Of a DNA stretch of 64,000 nt, positions 47,926 through 57,190 are shown piece after piece. Numbering within the stretch: the first letter of the stretch is position 1; the number at the start of each line of letters is the position of its first letter. The stretch is taken from NCBI RefSeq assembly GCF_026427355.1, contig NZ_CP102664.1, forward strand, positions 2,666,001-2,730,000, in the 5' to 3' direction. Made by a program: the position numbers and the translations under genes. The notes under the pieces were generated by a model that worked only from the letters and a program-made list of their open reading frames with translations, was not told where the DNA came from and did not search any database. Source of the DNA: Sphingobium sp. JS3065. Its GTDB lineage: Bacteria > Pseudomonadota > Alphaproteobacteria > Sphingomonadales > Sphingomonadaceae.

Positions 47926-49425
47926 TCATCGGGAAAACAGGTCCTGCTGGCCGGTTTCCCTGCCCTCGCGGGGTTTGCGCGGGGGGCGTGACGGGTTCGA
48001 TATAGCTTCGGTTGGCGGCTTCTCAAGGGGGGCGGCGCCATCGATGGTCGCATCCACCGCGCCGTCGCGGAAATGCAGGGTGACGGCGCCCGCCGCCTGC
48101 GCATCCGCCACTGATTTCACCAGCCGGTCGCCTGCCATCACCCTGGCGAAACCGCGTTGCAGCGGCAGGTCGGGATTGACCGACAGGAACAGGCGCGACA
48201 CCCGGTCGAACGCCGTCGCCCGGTCCTGATACACCCGCGCCAGATAATCCGGGCGCAGGTGCAGCCGGGCGACGCGCTCGGCGGCGCGGCTGACATATTG
48301 GCGCAGCAGGGCCGGGCGCAACGCCCCGCCCGCCTGGCCCAGATGCGTACGCGCATCGGCAATGCGATGCCGCAAGGCGCTGCCCAGGCCGTCCGACAAC
48401 TGATCCAGCCTCTGCCGCTGGGGGGCAAGCAGCGTGTCGGGTGTCGGCATCAGCCGTGCCTGCATCTCCAGCCGTTCCCGCGCCTGCGCTGCGCCGCGCC
48501 GCACGGCCCGGTCCATGCGCAGCCCCTGCTCCGTCAGCATCGCCAGCAGTTCCGCCCGCACCGGCACCGCCATCTCCGCCGCAGCGGTGGGCGTGGGCGC
48601 GCGTATGTCGGCGGCATAGTCGCAGAGCGTCGTGTCCGTCTCATGCCCCACGGCGGAGATGATCGGGATGGAGCATTCGGCCACGGCCCGGACGACGATC
48701 TCCTCGTTGAAGCTCCACAGATCCTCGATCGATCCGCCGCCCCGCGCCACGATGACCAGATCGGGCCGGGGGATGGGGCCGCCGGGCTGCATCGCGCTGA
48801 AGCCGCGCACCGCCCGCGCCACCTGCTCCGCCGCGCCCTGCCCCTGCACCAGCACCGGCCAGAGCAGCACCTGCGTCGGGCAGCGATCCGCCAGCCGATG
48901 CAATATGTCCCGGATCACCGCGCCGGTCGGCGACGTCACGACGCCGATCACCCGTGGCATGAAGGGCAGGCGGCGCTTGGCGGATCGGTCGAACAGCCCC
49001 TCCGCCGCCAGTTTCTGCTTCAATTTTTCCAACAGGGCCATCAGCGCGCCTTCGCCCGCCAATTCCATCCGCTCGATCACGATCTGATATTTGGAGCGCC
49101 CCGGATAGGTGGTCAGCTTGCCGGTGGCGATCACCTCCACCCCGTCCTGCGGCGCGAAGGGCAGGCGCGCCGCCCCGCCCTTCCACATCACGCCGTCGAT
49201 CACGGCATTGTCGTCCTTCAGGCACAGATAGATATGCCCCGACCCCGCCCGCTTGAACCCGGAAATCTCGCCGCGCAGGCGGACATGGCCGAAACGGTCC
49301 TCCACCGTGCGCTTCAGCAGGGCCGACAATTCGCTCACGCTGAGCGGCGGCGCGTTGTCGCCAGCGCGTTCCTCGGCTAACAGGCGCCCCGAGACATCAT
49401 ATCCAGCTTCATATTCCGGGGACAT
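47926..49425 (-). CDS. xseA: Exodeoxyribonuclease VII large subunit
   Basis: 499 residues. The N-terminal OB fold ([40 protein letters not shown]) is followed by the catalytic core [40 protein letters not shown] and [20 protein letters not shown]. The coiled-coil arm and a C-terminal OB-like part end in a Pro/Arg-rich tail. It pairs with XseB (not in window) to degrade single-stranded DNA. I use [10 protein letters not shown] at 49425; the start is only 7 bp from divergent purD, and no good ribosome-binding site is visible, so a slightly different start is possible. Confidence 0.94.
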   Translation of the reverse strand: MSPEYEAGYDVSGRLLAEERAGDNAPPLSVSELSALLKRTVEDRFGHVRLRGEISGFKRAGSGHIYLCLKDDNAVIDGVMWKGGAARLPFAPQDGVEVIATGKLTTYPGRSKYQIVIERMELAGEGALMALLEKLKQKLAAEGLFDRSAKRRLPFMPRVIGVVTSPTGAVIRDILHRLADRCPTQVLLWPVLVQGQGAAEQVARAVRGFSAMQPGGPIPRPDLVIVARGGGSIEDLWSFNEEIVVRAVAECSIPIISAVGHETDTTLCDYAADIRAPTPTAAAEMAVPVRAELLAMLTEQGLRMDRAVRRGAAQARERLEMQARLMPTPDTLLAPQRQRLDQLSDGLGSALRHRIADARTHLGQAGGALRPALLRQYVSRAAERVARLHLRPDYLARVYQDRATAFDRVSRLFLSVNPDLPLQRGFARVMAGDRLVKSVADAQAAGAVTLHFRDGAVDATIDGAAPLEKPPTEAISNPSRPPRKPREGRETGQQDLFSR

Positions 49426-49432
49426 GGGCGAA

Positions 49433-50716
49433 ATGAACATCCTTCTGTTGGGCGGCGGCGGCCGCGAACATGCTCTGGCGTGGAAGCTGGCGCAATCGCC
49501 CGCCCTCAGCACCCTTTATGCCGCGCCGGGCAACCCCGGCATAGCGCAGCATGCGACGTTGGTCGACCTGGATGCCACGGATCATCGCGCCGTCGTGGAT
49601 TTCTGCCTGCGCCACAGCATCGGGCTGGTGGTGATCGGGCCGGAAGCGCCGCTGGTCGACGGGCTGGCCGACAATCTGCGGGTCAAGGGCTATCCGGTGT
49701 TCGGCCCCGGCAAGAAGGCGGCGCAACTGGAAGGATCGAAGGGCTTCACCAAGGATTTATGCAAGCGGGCGGGCATCCCCACCGCCGCCTATGAGCGCGT
49801 CACCAGCAAGGACGGCGCGATCGCCGCGCTGGACGATTTCGCGCTGCCGGTGGTGATCAAGGCGGACGGGCTGGCGGCGGGCAAGGGCGTGATCATCGCG
49901 GAAACCCGCGAGGAAGCGCTGGAGGCGCTCGATTCCATGTTCTCCGGCGCGTTCGGCGCGGCGGGCGAGGAAGTGGTGCTGGAAGAGTATATGACCGGGG
50001 AGGAAGCCAGCTTCTTCGCCCTGACCGACGGCAGCGCGATCCTGCCCTTCGGATCGGCGCAGGACCACAAGCGCGTGGGCGACGGCGACACCGGTCCCAA
50101 TACCGGCGGCATGGGCGCCTATAGCCCGGCCCGCGTGCTGACCCCGGAACTGGAGGCGGAAGTGATCGAGAAGATCGTCCGCCCCACCGTCGACACGCTG
50201 GCTGCCGAGGGCACGCCCTATAGCGGCGTCCTCTATGCGGGGCTGATGCTGACCGCCGAAGGGCCGAAGCTGATCGAATATAATGCCCGTTTCGGCGATC
50301 CCGAATGCCAGGTGCTGATGATGCGCTTCGACGGCGATCTGGTCGCGTTGCTGCTCGCGGTGGCGGAGGGGCGGCTGGCCGAACAGGGGCCGGTGCAACT
50401 GGCGGATCGCACCGCGCTCACCATCGTCATGGCCGCGAACGGCTATCCCGGCACACCGGAAAAGGGCGGCGCGATCAGCGGCATCGACGCGGCGGAAGCC
50501 AGCGGGGCGCGGGTTTTCCATGCGGGCACGGCGGACAAGGACGGCGCGATCGTCGCCAATGGCGGCCGCGTGCTGAACGTCACCGCGACCGGCCACACGG
50601 TGAAGGCGGCGCAGGAAGCGGCCTATAAGGCGGTGGATGCCATCGGCTTCCCGACCGGCTTCTGCCGCCGGGATATTGGCTGGCGGGAAGTCGCGCGGGA
50701 GGAAGCAGCGCGCTGA
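49433..50716 (+). CDS. purD: Phosphoribosylamine-glycine ligase (GAR synthetase)
   Basis: ATP-grasp enzyme of purine synthesis, 427 residues. [20 protein letters not shown] opens the N-domain. The ATP-grasp region has [30 protein letters not shown] and [13 protein letters not shown]; the C-terminal part has [15 protein letters not shown] and [16 protein letters not shown]. The start at 49433 is fixed by the conserved MNILLLG; upstream in-frame sequence is antisense to xseA. Confidence 0.97.
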   Translation: MNILLLGGGGREHALAWKLAQSPALSTLYAAPGNPGIAQHATLVDLDATDHRAVVDFCLRHSIGLVVIGPEAPLVDGLADNLRVKGYPVFGPGKKAAQLEGSKGFTKDLCKRAGIPTAAYERVTSKDGAIAALDDFALPVVIKADGLAAGKGVIIAETREEALEALDSMFSGAFGAAGEEVVLEEYMTGEEASFFALTDGSAILPFGSAQDHKRVGDGDTGPNTGGMGAYSPARVLTPELEAEVIEKIVRPTVDTLAAEGTPYSGVLYAGLMLTAEGPKLIEYNARFGDPECQVLMMRFDGDLVALLLAVAEGRLAEQGPVQLADRTALTIVMAANGYPGTPEKGGAISGIDAAEASGARVFHAGTADKDGAIVANGGRVLNVTATGHTVKAAQEAAYKAVDAIGFPTGFCRRDIGWREVAREEAAR

Positions 50717-50794
50717 TCCCCTTGCGGCGCGCCCGCAACCATCCTTAAATAGGCCAAATTCAGACGGGCCAAATTCTAAGGGGAGGGACGAGCG

Positions 50795-51322
50795 ATGCAG
50801 GAATTTTTCATGGACTATGGCCTGTGGCTGCTGATCGCGCTGTTGGTCATTATCGGCGTCGTTTTCCTGCTGTCCGGACGCAATCGGCCGAGCGAGCCTG
50901 TTGTGCCTGTGGAGGTGAAGAAGGCCGCCGCTCCCGTTGCCGCGCCGCCTGTCGCCGCGCCCCCCCTCGCCGCTCCCGCCGAGCCGGTGGTGCCTGAACC
51001 CGCCGCCGTTGCTCCGGTCGAACCTGTCGCGCCAGCGCCGCAGCCGATCCCGGTTTCGCCCGCCGTCACGACCCTTTCCAGCGGTGCGGACGACCTGTTG
51101 AAGCTGAAGGGCGTGGGGCCCAAGCTGAACATGTTGCTGATCGAACTGGGCGTCACCCGCTATGCGCAGATCGCCGGGTGGAACGACAGCGACATCGCCG
51201 CAATCGATGCGAAGCTGGGCAATTTCAAGGGCCGCCCGGTGCGCGACCAATGGATCGACCAGGCGAAATATCTGGCCGCGGGCGACCTGGCCGGATTCGA
51301 AGCCAAATATGGCAAGATCTGA
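50795..51322 (+). CDS. Membrane-anchored helix-hairpin-helix protein
   Basis: 175 residues. One membrane helix (YGLWLLIALLVIIGVVFLLS), a Pro/Ala/Val-rich linker (about 40-95), then a C-terminal HhH-type domain (DDLLKLKGVGPKLNMLLIEL, GVTRYAQIAGWNDSDIAAID) ending DQWIDQAKYLA. This C-terminal domain is the one often seen in NADH-dehydrogenase-associated and DUF4332-like proteins; DNA or protein binding cannot be decided. It is preceded by GGGAGGGACGAGCG and lies 78 bp after purD on the same strand. Confidence 0.8.
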   Translation: MQEFFMDYGLWLLIALLVIIGVVFLLSGRNRPSEPVVPVEVKKAAAPVAAPPVAAPPLAAPAEPVVPEPAAVAPVEPVAPAPQPIPVSPAVTTLSSGADDLLKLKGVGPKLNMLLIELGVTRYAQIAGWNDSDIAAIDAKLGNFKGRPVRDQWIDQAKYLAAGDLAGFEAKYGKI

Positions 51323-51407
51323 GCGATCAGACCAGTAGCGGCGCTTTCAGCAGCGCGGGAGAAGATGGCGAGTGATCCGCGCCGTTTCGCCCTCACCCTT
51401 CCGCCGT

Positions 51408-51446
51408 GCCGTGCACGGCTCCCTCCCTCTCCCGCTGGGAGAGGGA
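51408..51446. terminator. Two hairpins between convergent HhH-protein gene and cysQ
   Basis: GCCGTGCACGGC (51408-51419) is a perfect palindrome. TCCCTCTCCC-GCT-GGGAGAGGGA (51424-51446) is a 10-bp perfect stem followed on the plus strand by ATATTGG. They lie between two stop codons of convergent genes and are plausible 3'-end elements. No strong U-run on either strand. Confidence 0.5.
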
Positions 51447-51454
51447 ATATTGGG

Positions 51455-52252
51455 CTAGGCGCGCCCCAATATTTCCTGCGCTCGCGGGGCCAGCCGTTCC
51501 GTCGCTGCGGCGTGGACGCCCGGCGCGGCGCATAGCAGGCCGAAGGCGGTCGGCTGCGGGCGGTTGAAGGAAAAGGGGTTGCCGAGCGCGTCGGTGACGA
51601 TGGCCCCCGCCTCCTGCGCGATCAGCGCGGCGGCGGCGACGTCCCATTCATTGCCCCAGCGCACCGTCGCGACCAGATCGGCCTCGTCCGCCGCCACCAT
51701 CGCCATGCGCAGCGCGATGCTGTTGGGCTTGTGCACGGTGACGAGATCGCGGTCGTAGCGGGGAAGCTGGTCGGCGGGCACCCGCGAACCGGGCAGAACG
51801 GCACGCGATCCCGCCTGCAAGGTTCGTCCGTTGCGGGTCGCGCCCGCGCCGGACTGGGCGATCCACAATTCGTTGCGGGCGGGCGCGGCCAATATGCCGA
51901 AGCGCACCGCGCCATGTTCCACCAGCGCCACCGATACCGCCCAGCCGGGACGCCCGCGCAGATAGTCCCTCGTGCCGTCGATAGGATCGACCACCCAGAC
52001 GCGGGGCAGGCCGAGCCGGTGGACGGTATCCGCCGTCTCCTCCGACAGCCAGCCCGCCGACGGATCGATGGCGTAGAGCCGCTCCCGCAGCATCGCGTCC
52101 AGTTCCAGATCGGCCTCGCACACCGGATGGCCGGGCACCTTTTCCCACTGGCGCACGCGCGTCTCCCCGCCCGCCCAGAGCGTCAGGGCGCGGTCGGCGG
52201 CGTCGGAAACGGCCGCCACAACGTCGCGCAGGGGGATGTCAGCCGCCAGCAA
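51455..52252 (-). CDS. cysQ: 3'(2'),5'-bisphosphate nucleotidase / inositol monophosphatase-family protein
   Basis: Lithium-sensitive phosphatase family, 265 residues. Metal-site motifs: GWLSEETAD (Glu pair at about 71-72), VWVVDPIDGTRDYLRG (DPIDGT at 89-94) and NEWDVAAAALIAQEAGA. The CysQ subgroup removes the 3'-phosphate of PAP from sulfate activation, but inositol phosphatases share these motifs, so the symbol is provisional. It overlaps the upstream pmbA by 14 bp. Confidence 0.82.
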   Translation of the reverse strand: MLAADIPLRDVVAAVSDAADRALTLWAGGETRVRQWEKVPGHPVCEADLELDAMLRERLYAIDPSAGWLSEETADTVHRLGLPRVWVVDPIDGTRDYLRGRPGWAVSVALVEHGAVRFGILAAPARNELWIAQSGAGATRNGRTLQAGSRAVLPGSRVPADQLPRYDRDLVTVHKPNSIALRMAMVAADEADLVATVRWGNEWDVAAAALIAQEAGAIVTDALGNPFSFNRPQPTAFGLLCAAPGVHAAATERLAPRAQEILGRA

Positions 52253-53585
52253 CGGTCATCCCGTCGACGCGGATCGTCGGCACGTTCATGCCATAGCGGA
52301 AGGCCAGGTCGTTGGCCGGGACCAGCGCCCGGAACATGTCCTTCAAATTACTGGCGATGGTGATTTCCGACACCGCCTGGCCCACCGCGCCATTTTCGAT
52401 CAGGAAACCCGCCGCGCCCCGGCTGTAATCGCCGGTCACGCCATTGACGCCCATGCCGATCAGTTCGGTGATGTAGAGGCCACGCTTCACGTCCGCCATC
52501 AGTTCGCCGGGCGACAGCGTGCCCGGCTCCATATGCACATTGGTGACGCCCGCGCCCGGCGCGCCGCTTCCGCCCCGGCTGGCATGGCCGGTCGGCTCCA
52601 GCCCCAGTTGCCGCGCCGACGCGCTGTCCATCAGCCAGCCGGTCAGCACGCCCCGGTCGATCAAGGCGCGCCGTCCGACCGGAAGCCCCTCTCCGTCGAA
52701 GGGGCGCGAGCGCAAGCCGCGCAGGCGCAGCGGATCGTCGATGATCGTCACGCCTGCGTCGAACAAAGCCTCGCCCAGCGATTCCAGCAGGAAACTCGAC
52801 CGGCGCGCAATGGCGGGGCCGACCATGCCGCCGATCAGATGGCCGACCAGGCTGGAGCCGATGCGCGGATCGAAAATGACCGGCATCATGCCGCTGCCGA
52901 CCTTCACCGGGTTCAACCGCGCCACCGCCCGTTGTCCGGCGCGGGTTCCGACCGCATCGGCATCGTCCAGATCGACTATATGGCGGACGCTGTGGCTGGC
53001 ATGGTCGCGCTGCATGTCCGCGCCGGTTCCGGCGAGGACGCTGGCCCAGGTGGAATGGCTGGTCCCGGCATAGGCCCCGGCAAAGCCGTGGCTGGTGGCG
53101 AGCGCCATCTGGCTGCGTCCGGTGGCGGCACCGCCGCCCTCGCTGTTGGTGACGCCGGGCACGGCCCGCGCCGCTTCCTCGGCCAGCAGGGCGCGGGCGC
53201 GCAGGTCCGCCGGTTCCGGCTCGAACGGGTCGGCCAGGTCGAGCGCGGGCAATGCGCCCTTCAGCAGCCGATCTTCAGGCGCGAGGCCCGCATAGGGGTC
53301 TTCGGGCGCCTGCCCCGCCATGGCGATGCAGCGGTCGACCAGAGTCGCCAATGTCGCGGGGTTCATGTCGGACGCCGAAATGCTGGCGGAGCGGCTGCCG
53401 ATGAAGACGCGCAGGCCGATTTCCTCGCCCTCCGACCGTTCCACATCCTCCAGCGCGCCCAGCCGGACCGACACGTTGGTCGATGCGTTGCAGGCATAGA
53501 TGGCGTCAGCCGCGTCAGCCCCCGCCCGGCGCGCCGCCGTCACCAGATCCTGGGCGCGGGACTGGGCTTCTTCTAGGCTGAGCAT
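52239..53585 (-). CDS. pmbA: TldE/PmbA-family metallopeptidase subunit
   Basis: 448 residues of the TldD/PmbA family, which acts as a TldD-TldE heterodimer to process modified peptides. PmbA/TldE type is shown by GMGVNGVTGDYSRGAAGFLI followed by ENG, and by RPFDGEGLPVGRRALIDRGV. The HExxxH zinc motif of TldD is absent, consistent with the partner subunit. tldD is not in the window. It lies between nudC (48 bp upstream) and cysQ (overlapping). Confidence 0.93.
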   Translation of the reverse strand: MLSLEEAQSRAQDLVTAARRAGADAADAIYACNASTNVSVRLGALEDVERSEGEEIGLRVFIGSRSASISASDMNPATLATLVDRCIAMAGQAPEDPYAGLAPEDRLLKGALPALDLADPFEPEPADLRARALLAEEAARAVPGVTNSEGGGAATGRSQMALATSHGFAGAYAGTSHSTWASVLAGTGADMQRDHASHSVRHIVDLDDADAVGTRAGQRAVARLNPVKVGSGMMPVIFDPRIGSSLVGHLIGGMVGPAIARRSSFLLESLGEALFDAGVTIIDDPLRLRGLRSRPFDGEGLPVGRRALIDRGVLTGWLMDSASARQLGLEPTGHASRGGSGAPGAGVTNVHMEPGTLSPGELMADVKRGLYITELIGMGVNGVTGDYSRGAAGFLIENGAVGQAVSEITIASNLKDMFRALVPANDLAFRYGMNVPTIRVDGMTVAGG

Positions 53586-53633
53586 GGACTTTGTCGATTC
53601 CTGTGACGGGGGGTGCAGGGCGAAGGGGCGGCC

Positions 53634-54575
53634 TTACGCGCTTGGGTCGCGGTCGGCAACCTGCCAGCGCCCGGCCAGTTCCCGCTCATCCAGCCAATGC
53701 CGGAGCAGATGCCAGGCGACCGCCATCGGGGGCGGGGCGAGGAAGGGTGCGCCCTCCTCCCCGGCCATGGCGGCGCGAACGCCCTCCTCATCGCACCAGA
53801 AGGCATGTTCGATCTCATTTTCGTCGATCTTCAGCGCGTCGTCGTCGGCCTGCGCCGTGCAGGCGATCATCAGCGATGACGGGAAGGGCCAGGGCTGGCT
53901 GGTCACATAGCGCACCTTATGGGTTGCGATGCCCGCCTCCTCCCTGATCTCCCGGACGACCGCTTCCTCCAGCGTTTCGCCCGGCTCCACGAACCCGGCC
54001 AGCGCCGAATAGCGCCCCGCGGGCCAGCTATGCTGCCGCCCCAGCAACACCCGCCCGCGATGCTCGGCCAGCATGATCACGACCGGATCGACACGGGGAA
54101 AATGCTCCGCCTTGCACGACCCGCATTGCCGCGACCAGCCCGCCTTGGCGGGGGCGCTGCGCTGCCCGCACACCGAACAGAAGCGGTGCCGCGCATGCCA
54201 GGCCAACAGGCTGCGCGCCGCACCGTAGAGGGCGACCTCATGCCCCGGCACCTCGTCCGGCAAGGTTCGGCTGCGCGGCGTGGCGACAAGGCTGTGCGGC
54301 GCGTCGGCCAGCAATTCCGCGAAGATCGGCCGTTGCTGCTCGTCCACGCCCAGCAGGGCATGATGTTCGATCCAGGCATCGCCCGGCAGCGCCTCCATCA
54401 CCAGATGGCCGTCCTCGACCACCGGCTCCAGCCCGTCCAGCACCAGCCTGCGGGCCAGCGGGGAGGCGAAGGCCTCTGCCAGCAGGGCGGGATTGCTGCG
54501 GACATGGTCGACCCGGTCCAGCCGTCCCCCGCCAAAGGCCACAAGCCGCGATTCCGGGATATTAGAGCCGTGCAT
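53634..54575 (-). CDS. nudC: NAD(+) diphosphatase / NAD-capped RNA hydrolase
   Basis: 313 residues. An N-terminal domain is followed by a four-cysteine zinc ribbon (FCSVCGQRSAPAKAGWSRQC, then GSC). The Nudix box is GFVEPGETLEEAVVREIREE with AGI, and the NADH-pyrophosphatase signature SQPWPFPSSLM follows. Hydrolyses NAD(H) to NMN and AMP and can remove NAD caps from RNA. It overlaps mutY by 14 bp and precedes pmbA. Confidence 0.94.
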   Translation of the reverse strand: MHGSNIPESRLVAFGGGRLDRVDHVRSNPALLAEAFASPLARRLVLDGLEPVVEDGHLVMEALPGDAWIEHHALLGVDEQQRPIFAELLADAPHSLVATPRSRTLPDEVPGHEVALYGAARSLLAWHARHRFCSVCGQRSAPAKAGWSRQCGSCKAEHFPRVDPVVIMLAEHRGRVLLGRQHSWPAGRYSALAGFVEPGETLEEAVVREIREEAGIATHKVRYVTSQPWPFPSSLMIACTAQADDDALKIDENEIEHAFWCDEEGVRAAMAGEEGAPFLAPPPMAVAWHLLRHWLDERELAGRWQVADRDPSA

Positions 54576-55632
54576 CGTTCCTACTCTCCTTCATCGCCAT
54601 TTCGGCGGCGCGGGCGAACAGGGTCGGCAGACCCGCCTTCCCGATTTCGGCCACCGGCCACCACTCACCCTCGCCGGGCGGCGTCACGTCCGGCCCCACA
54701 TGGGCATGGTGCACCGTCAATGCGAGGGAGAAATGCGTAAAAACATGGGCGACCGGCTCCGCCAGCCGCCGCCAGGGCGCGGACAATGGCGGCGTCGCGT
54801 CAGGCGCGTCGTTCCATTCGGAGGAAGGCAAAGCCCGCATGCCGCCCAGCATCCCCTTGTCGGGCCGCCGCACCAGCCAGACATGTCCGTCCGGCCGCTC
54901 GATCCACCAGCCATGGCCCAGCCGGTGCGGCCTGGCCTTCTTCGCCGCCTTGACCGGGAAGGCGGCGGGATCGGCGGTCCGGAAAGCCGCGCAATCCTGC
55001 CGCAGGGGGCAAATCCCGCAGGCGGGGTTGCGCGCCGTGCAGATGGTCGCGCCCAGATCCATCATCGCCTGCGCAAAGTCCCCGGCGCGTAGGTCGGGCG
55101 TGATCGCGTCGGTCGCCGCCCGAATTTCCGCCCGCGCCGCGGGCAGGGGCGTGGCGATGGCGTAGAGCCGGGCCACCACCCGCTCCACATTGGCGTCGAC
55201 CACCACGGCCCGCCGTCCGAAGGCGATCGCCGCTACCGCCGCCGCCGTATAGGCGCCCACGCCCGGCAAAGCGCGCAGCCCATCCTCCGTATCGGGAAAG
55301 ACGCCGCCATGGTCGCCCGCCACCGCCCGCGCGCAGGCCAGCAGATTGCGGGCGCGGGCATAATAGCCAAGGCCTGCCCAGGCGGCCATGACATCCGCAT
55401 CCGCCGCCGCCGCCAGCGCCGCCACATCGGGCCAGCGCTGCGTGAATTTCGCGAAATAAGGTCCGACCGCCGCCACTGTCGTCTGCTGGAGCATCACCTC
55501 CGACAGCCAGACGGGGTAGGGGTCGGCCGCATTGGCGCCCGGCGGGGCGCGCCAGGGCAGCTTGCGCGCATGGACATCATAATGGGCGAGCAGATCGGAT
55601 GCTATTTTCCGGATGTTTCCCTCGACGCGCAT
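54562..55632 (-). CDS. mutY: A/G-specific adenine DNA glycosylase
   Basis: 356 residues. Removes adenine mispaired with 8-oxoguanine. Catalytic Glu in WLSEVMLQQTTV, helix-hairpin-helix LRALPGVGAYTAAAVAAIAF, catalytic Asp in VVVDANVERV, and a [4Fe-4S] loop CTARNPACGICPLRQDC with the CX6CX2CX5C spacing. The C-terminal MutT-like domain that recognises 8-oxoG follows (from about 225). The start at 55632 is divergent from the DUF721 gene with 26 bp between. First gene of a mutY-nudC-pmbA-cysQ group. Confidence 0.96.
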   Translation of the reverse strand: MRVEGNIRKIASDLLAHYDVHARKLPWRAPPGANAADPYPVWLSEVMLQQTTVAAVGPYFAKFTQRWPDVAALAAAADADVMAAWAGLGYYARARNLLACARAVAGDHGGVFPDTEDGLRALPGVGAYTAAAVAAIAFGRRAVVVDANVERVVARLYAIATPLPAARAEIRAATDAITPDLRAGDFAQAMMDLGATICTARNPACGICPLRQDCAAFRTADPAAFPVKAAKKARPHRLGHGWWIERPDGHVWLVRRPDKGMLGGMRALPSSEWNDAPDATPPLSAPWRRLAEPVAHVFTHFSLALTVHHAHVGPDVTPPGEGEWWPVAEIGKAGLPTLFARAAEMAMKESRNDARL

Positions 55633-55658
55633 GGCGACCCTATGCCATTAAGAAGCCC

Positions 55659-56219
55659 ATGACGGAACGCCCAGAAACCCCTAAAAAAATGGCGACCCCA
55701 AAAACGAAAAGCCGCAAGGAGCAGGCTCAGGACCGCCCGCGCATCGGCGCGCCGCGCCGGATCGCGGACCTGATGCCCGCCATCGGCGCCGCCGCCTTCC
55801 GCAAATTCGGCTTCGTCCAGTCCAGCATCGTCACTCGCTGGGCGGAGATTGTGGGTGCCCATTATGCCGGGATCAGCGAACCCGAATCGATCCGTTTCCC
55901 GGCGGGCAAGAAGGCAGGCGGCACGCTGCAACTGACCGTCATGAGCGGCCATGCGCCGATGATCCAGCATGTGCTGCCCGACATTATCGACCGGGTGAAC
56001 CGCTTCTTCGGCTATGCCGCCGTCGCCAAGGTCGCGATGAGGCAGGGCATGGTTCAGCCCCGGCAGCCGGAACGCCGCCCCCCACCGCGCAACCTGAAGC
56101 CCATTCCGGTCGAACTGGGCGATTCCCTGCGCGACATTGGCGACCCCGAACTGCGGGCGGTGCTGGAATCGCTGGCGCAGGGGCTGGCGAATAGCGGGGG
56201 TTTGCCCAAGATCGGCTAG
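55659..56219 (+). CDS. DUF721 (DciA-like) protein
   Basis: 186 residues. Basic N-terminus (MTERPETPKKMATPKTKSRK), then the DUF721 domain (RRIADLMPAIGAAAFRKFGF, VTRWAEIVGAHYAGISEPES, LTVMSGHAPMIQHVLPDIID) and a Pro/Arg tail. DciA-type DUF721 proteins help load the replicative helicase in bacteria lacking DnaC; whether this one does is inferred from family. ATG 55659 chosen; ATG 55689 is possible. Divergent from mutY, the standard alphaproteobacterial arrangement. Confidence 0.85.
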   Translation: MTERPETPKKMATPKTKSRKEQAQDRPRIGAPRRIADLMPAIGAAAFRKFGFVQSSIVTRWAEIVGAHYAGISEPESIRFPAGKKAGGTLQLTVMSGHAPMIQHVLPDIIDRVNRFFGYAAVAKVAMRQGMVQPRQPERRPPPRNLKPIPVELGDSLRDIGDPELRAVLESLAQGLANSGGLPKIG

Positions 56220-56242
56220 GGTGTTTGCGGACCTATCCTATT

Positions 56243-56372
56243 CCTCCCCATCGGAAGATGGGGAGGGGGACCATGCGAAGCATGGTGGAGGGGAACGGGG
56301 CACGACCTCCGAATTTCCCCTCCACCACCGCCTTCGGCGGCGGTCCCCCTCCCCACGCTGCGCGTAGGGAGG
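56243..56372. repeat. Cruciform-type GC-rich repeat before the first dsbA-like gene
   Basis: CCTCCCCATC-GGAA-GATGGGGAGG (56243-56266) is a 10-bp perfect hairpin. Outer parts pair as GGGGAGGGGGACC with GGTCCCCCTCCCC, and GGTGGAGGGGAA with TTCCCCTCCACC, with small loops CCATGCGAAGCATGG and CCGCCTTCGGCGG between. The whole could fold into branched arms. It fills most of the 267-bp gap after the DUF721 gene. Related CCCTCCC units lie at 9252 and 26370. Confidence 0.7.
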
Positions 56373-56485
56373 AATGATGATCGCTCATGGCCATTTCCTG
56401 CCTTCGCACGTTGCGCTTGGGGACAGGAAGTATACATCATAGCCATCTTTGCCGTGACAGGGGCGGCGCATCAACGGACCACCGC

Positions 56486-57145
56486 ATGACGAAATTTCGC
56501 CTGGCTTTCCTCTCCCTGCTCGCCGTTCCGGCGGGCCTTATCGCAGCCCCCGCCGCCAATTGGGTGAGCCGGGTCGCCCTGTCCCCGATCGGGGGTCATG
56601 TGCTGGGCAATCCCGCCGCGCCGACCAAGCTGGTCGAATATGTGAGCTACACCTGCTCCCACTGCGCCCATTTCGTGGCGGAGGCCAGCGCCCCCCTGCG
56701 CGCCGATTATGTGAAGGGCGGCAAGCTCAGCGTAGAGGTGCGCAATGCGGTGCGCGACAAATATGACCTGGCCGCCGCCCTGCTTGCCCGTTGCGGCGGC
56801 CCTGGTCGCTTCTTCGGCAATCATGAGGCCCTGTTCGCCAACCAGGGCGCATGGATGGAAAAGCTGATCGCCTATGAAAAGGACGCGGCCAAGCCGGCCG
56901 ATCAGAACGCCGCCCTGCGCGACATCGGGCAGAAGACCGGCCTTTATGCCCTGATGGCGAAACGCGGCTTCAAGCCCGCGCAGTTGGACGCCTGCATCAA
57001 CGATCCCGCCTCCATGAAGCAGATCCTGGCCATGACCGACGAAGCGTGGAACAAGGTGCGGATTGGCGGCACGCCTTCCTTCACGGTGAACGGCACGCTG
57101 GTCCAGGGGTCTGACTGGACGCGGTTGCAGGCGGCATTGCCCTGA
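56486..57145 (+). CDS. DsbA-like periplasmic thiol-disulfide oxidoreductase (I)
   Basis: 219 residues. Signal peptide MTKFRLAFLSLLAVPAGLIA with cleavage near APA. Thioredoxin fold with the active-site CSHC in YVSYTCSHCAHFVAEAS and the cis-Pro loop RIGGTPSFTVNG. The insert between is helical as in DsbA. Related to the next gene, likely by duplication. A CxxC with Ser-His is typical of disulfide oxidants acting on exported proteins. Start 56486 gives the proper signal peptide. Confidence 0.9.
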   Translation: MTKFRLAFLSLLAVPAGLIAAPAANWVSRVALSPIGGHVLGNPAAPTKLVEYVSYTCSHCAHFVAEASAPLRADYVKGGKLSVEVRNAVRDKYDLAAALLARCGGPGRFFGNHEALFANQGAWMEKLIAYEKDAAKPADQNAALRDIGQKTGLYALMAKRGFKPAQLDACINDPASMKQILAMTDEAWNKVRIGGTPSFTVNGTLVQGSDWTRLQAALP

Positions 57146-57190
57146 TCTAAACCGTGCAGGATAACGCCCGACAAACGGAGCCTGAATAAC

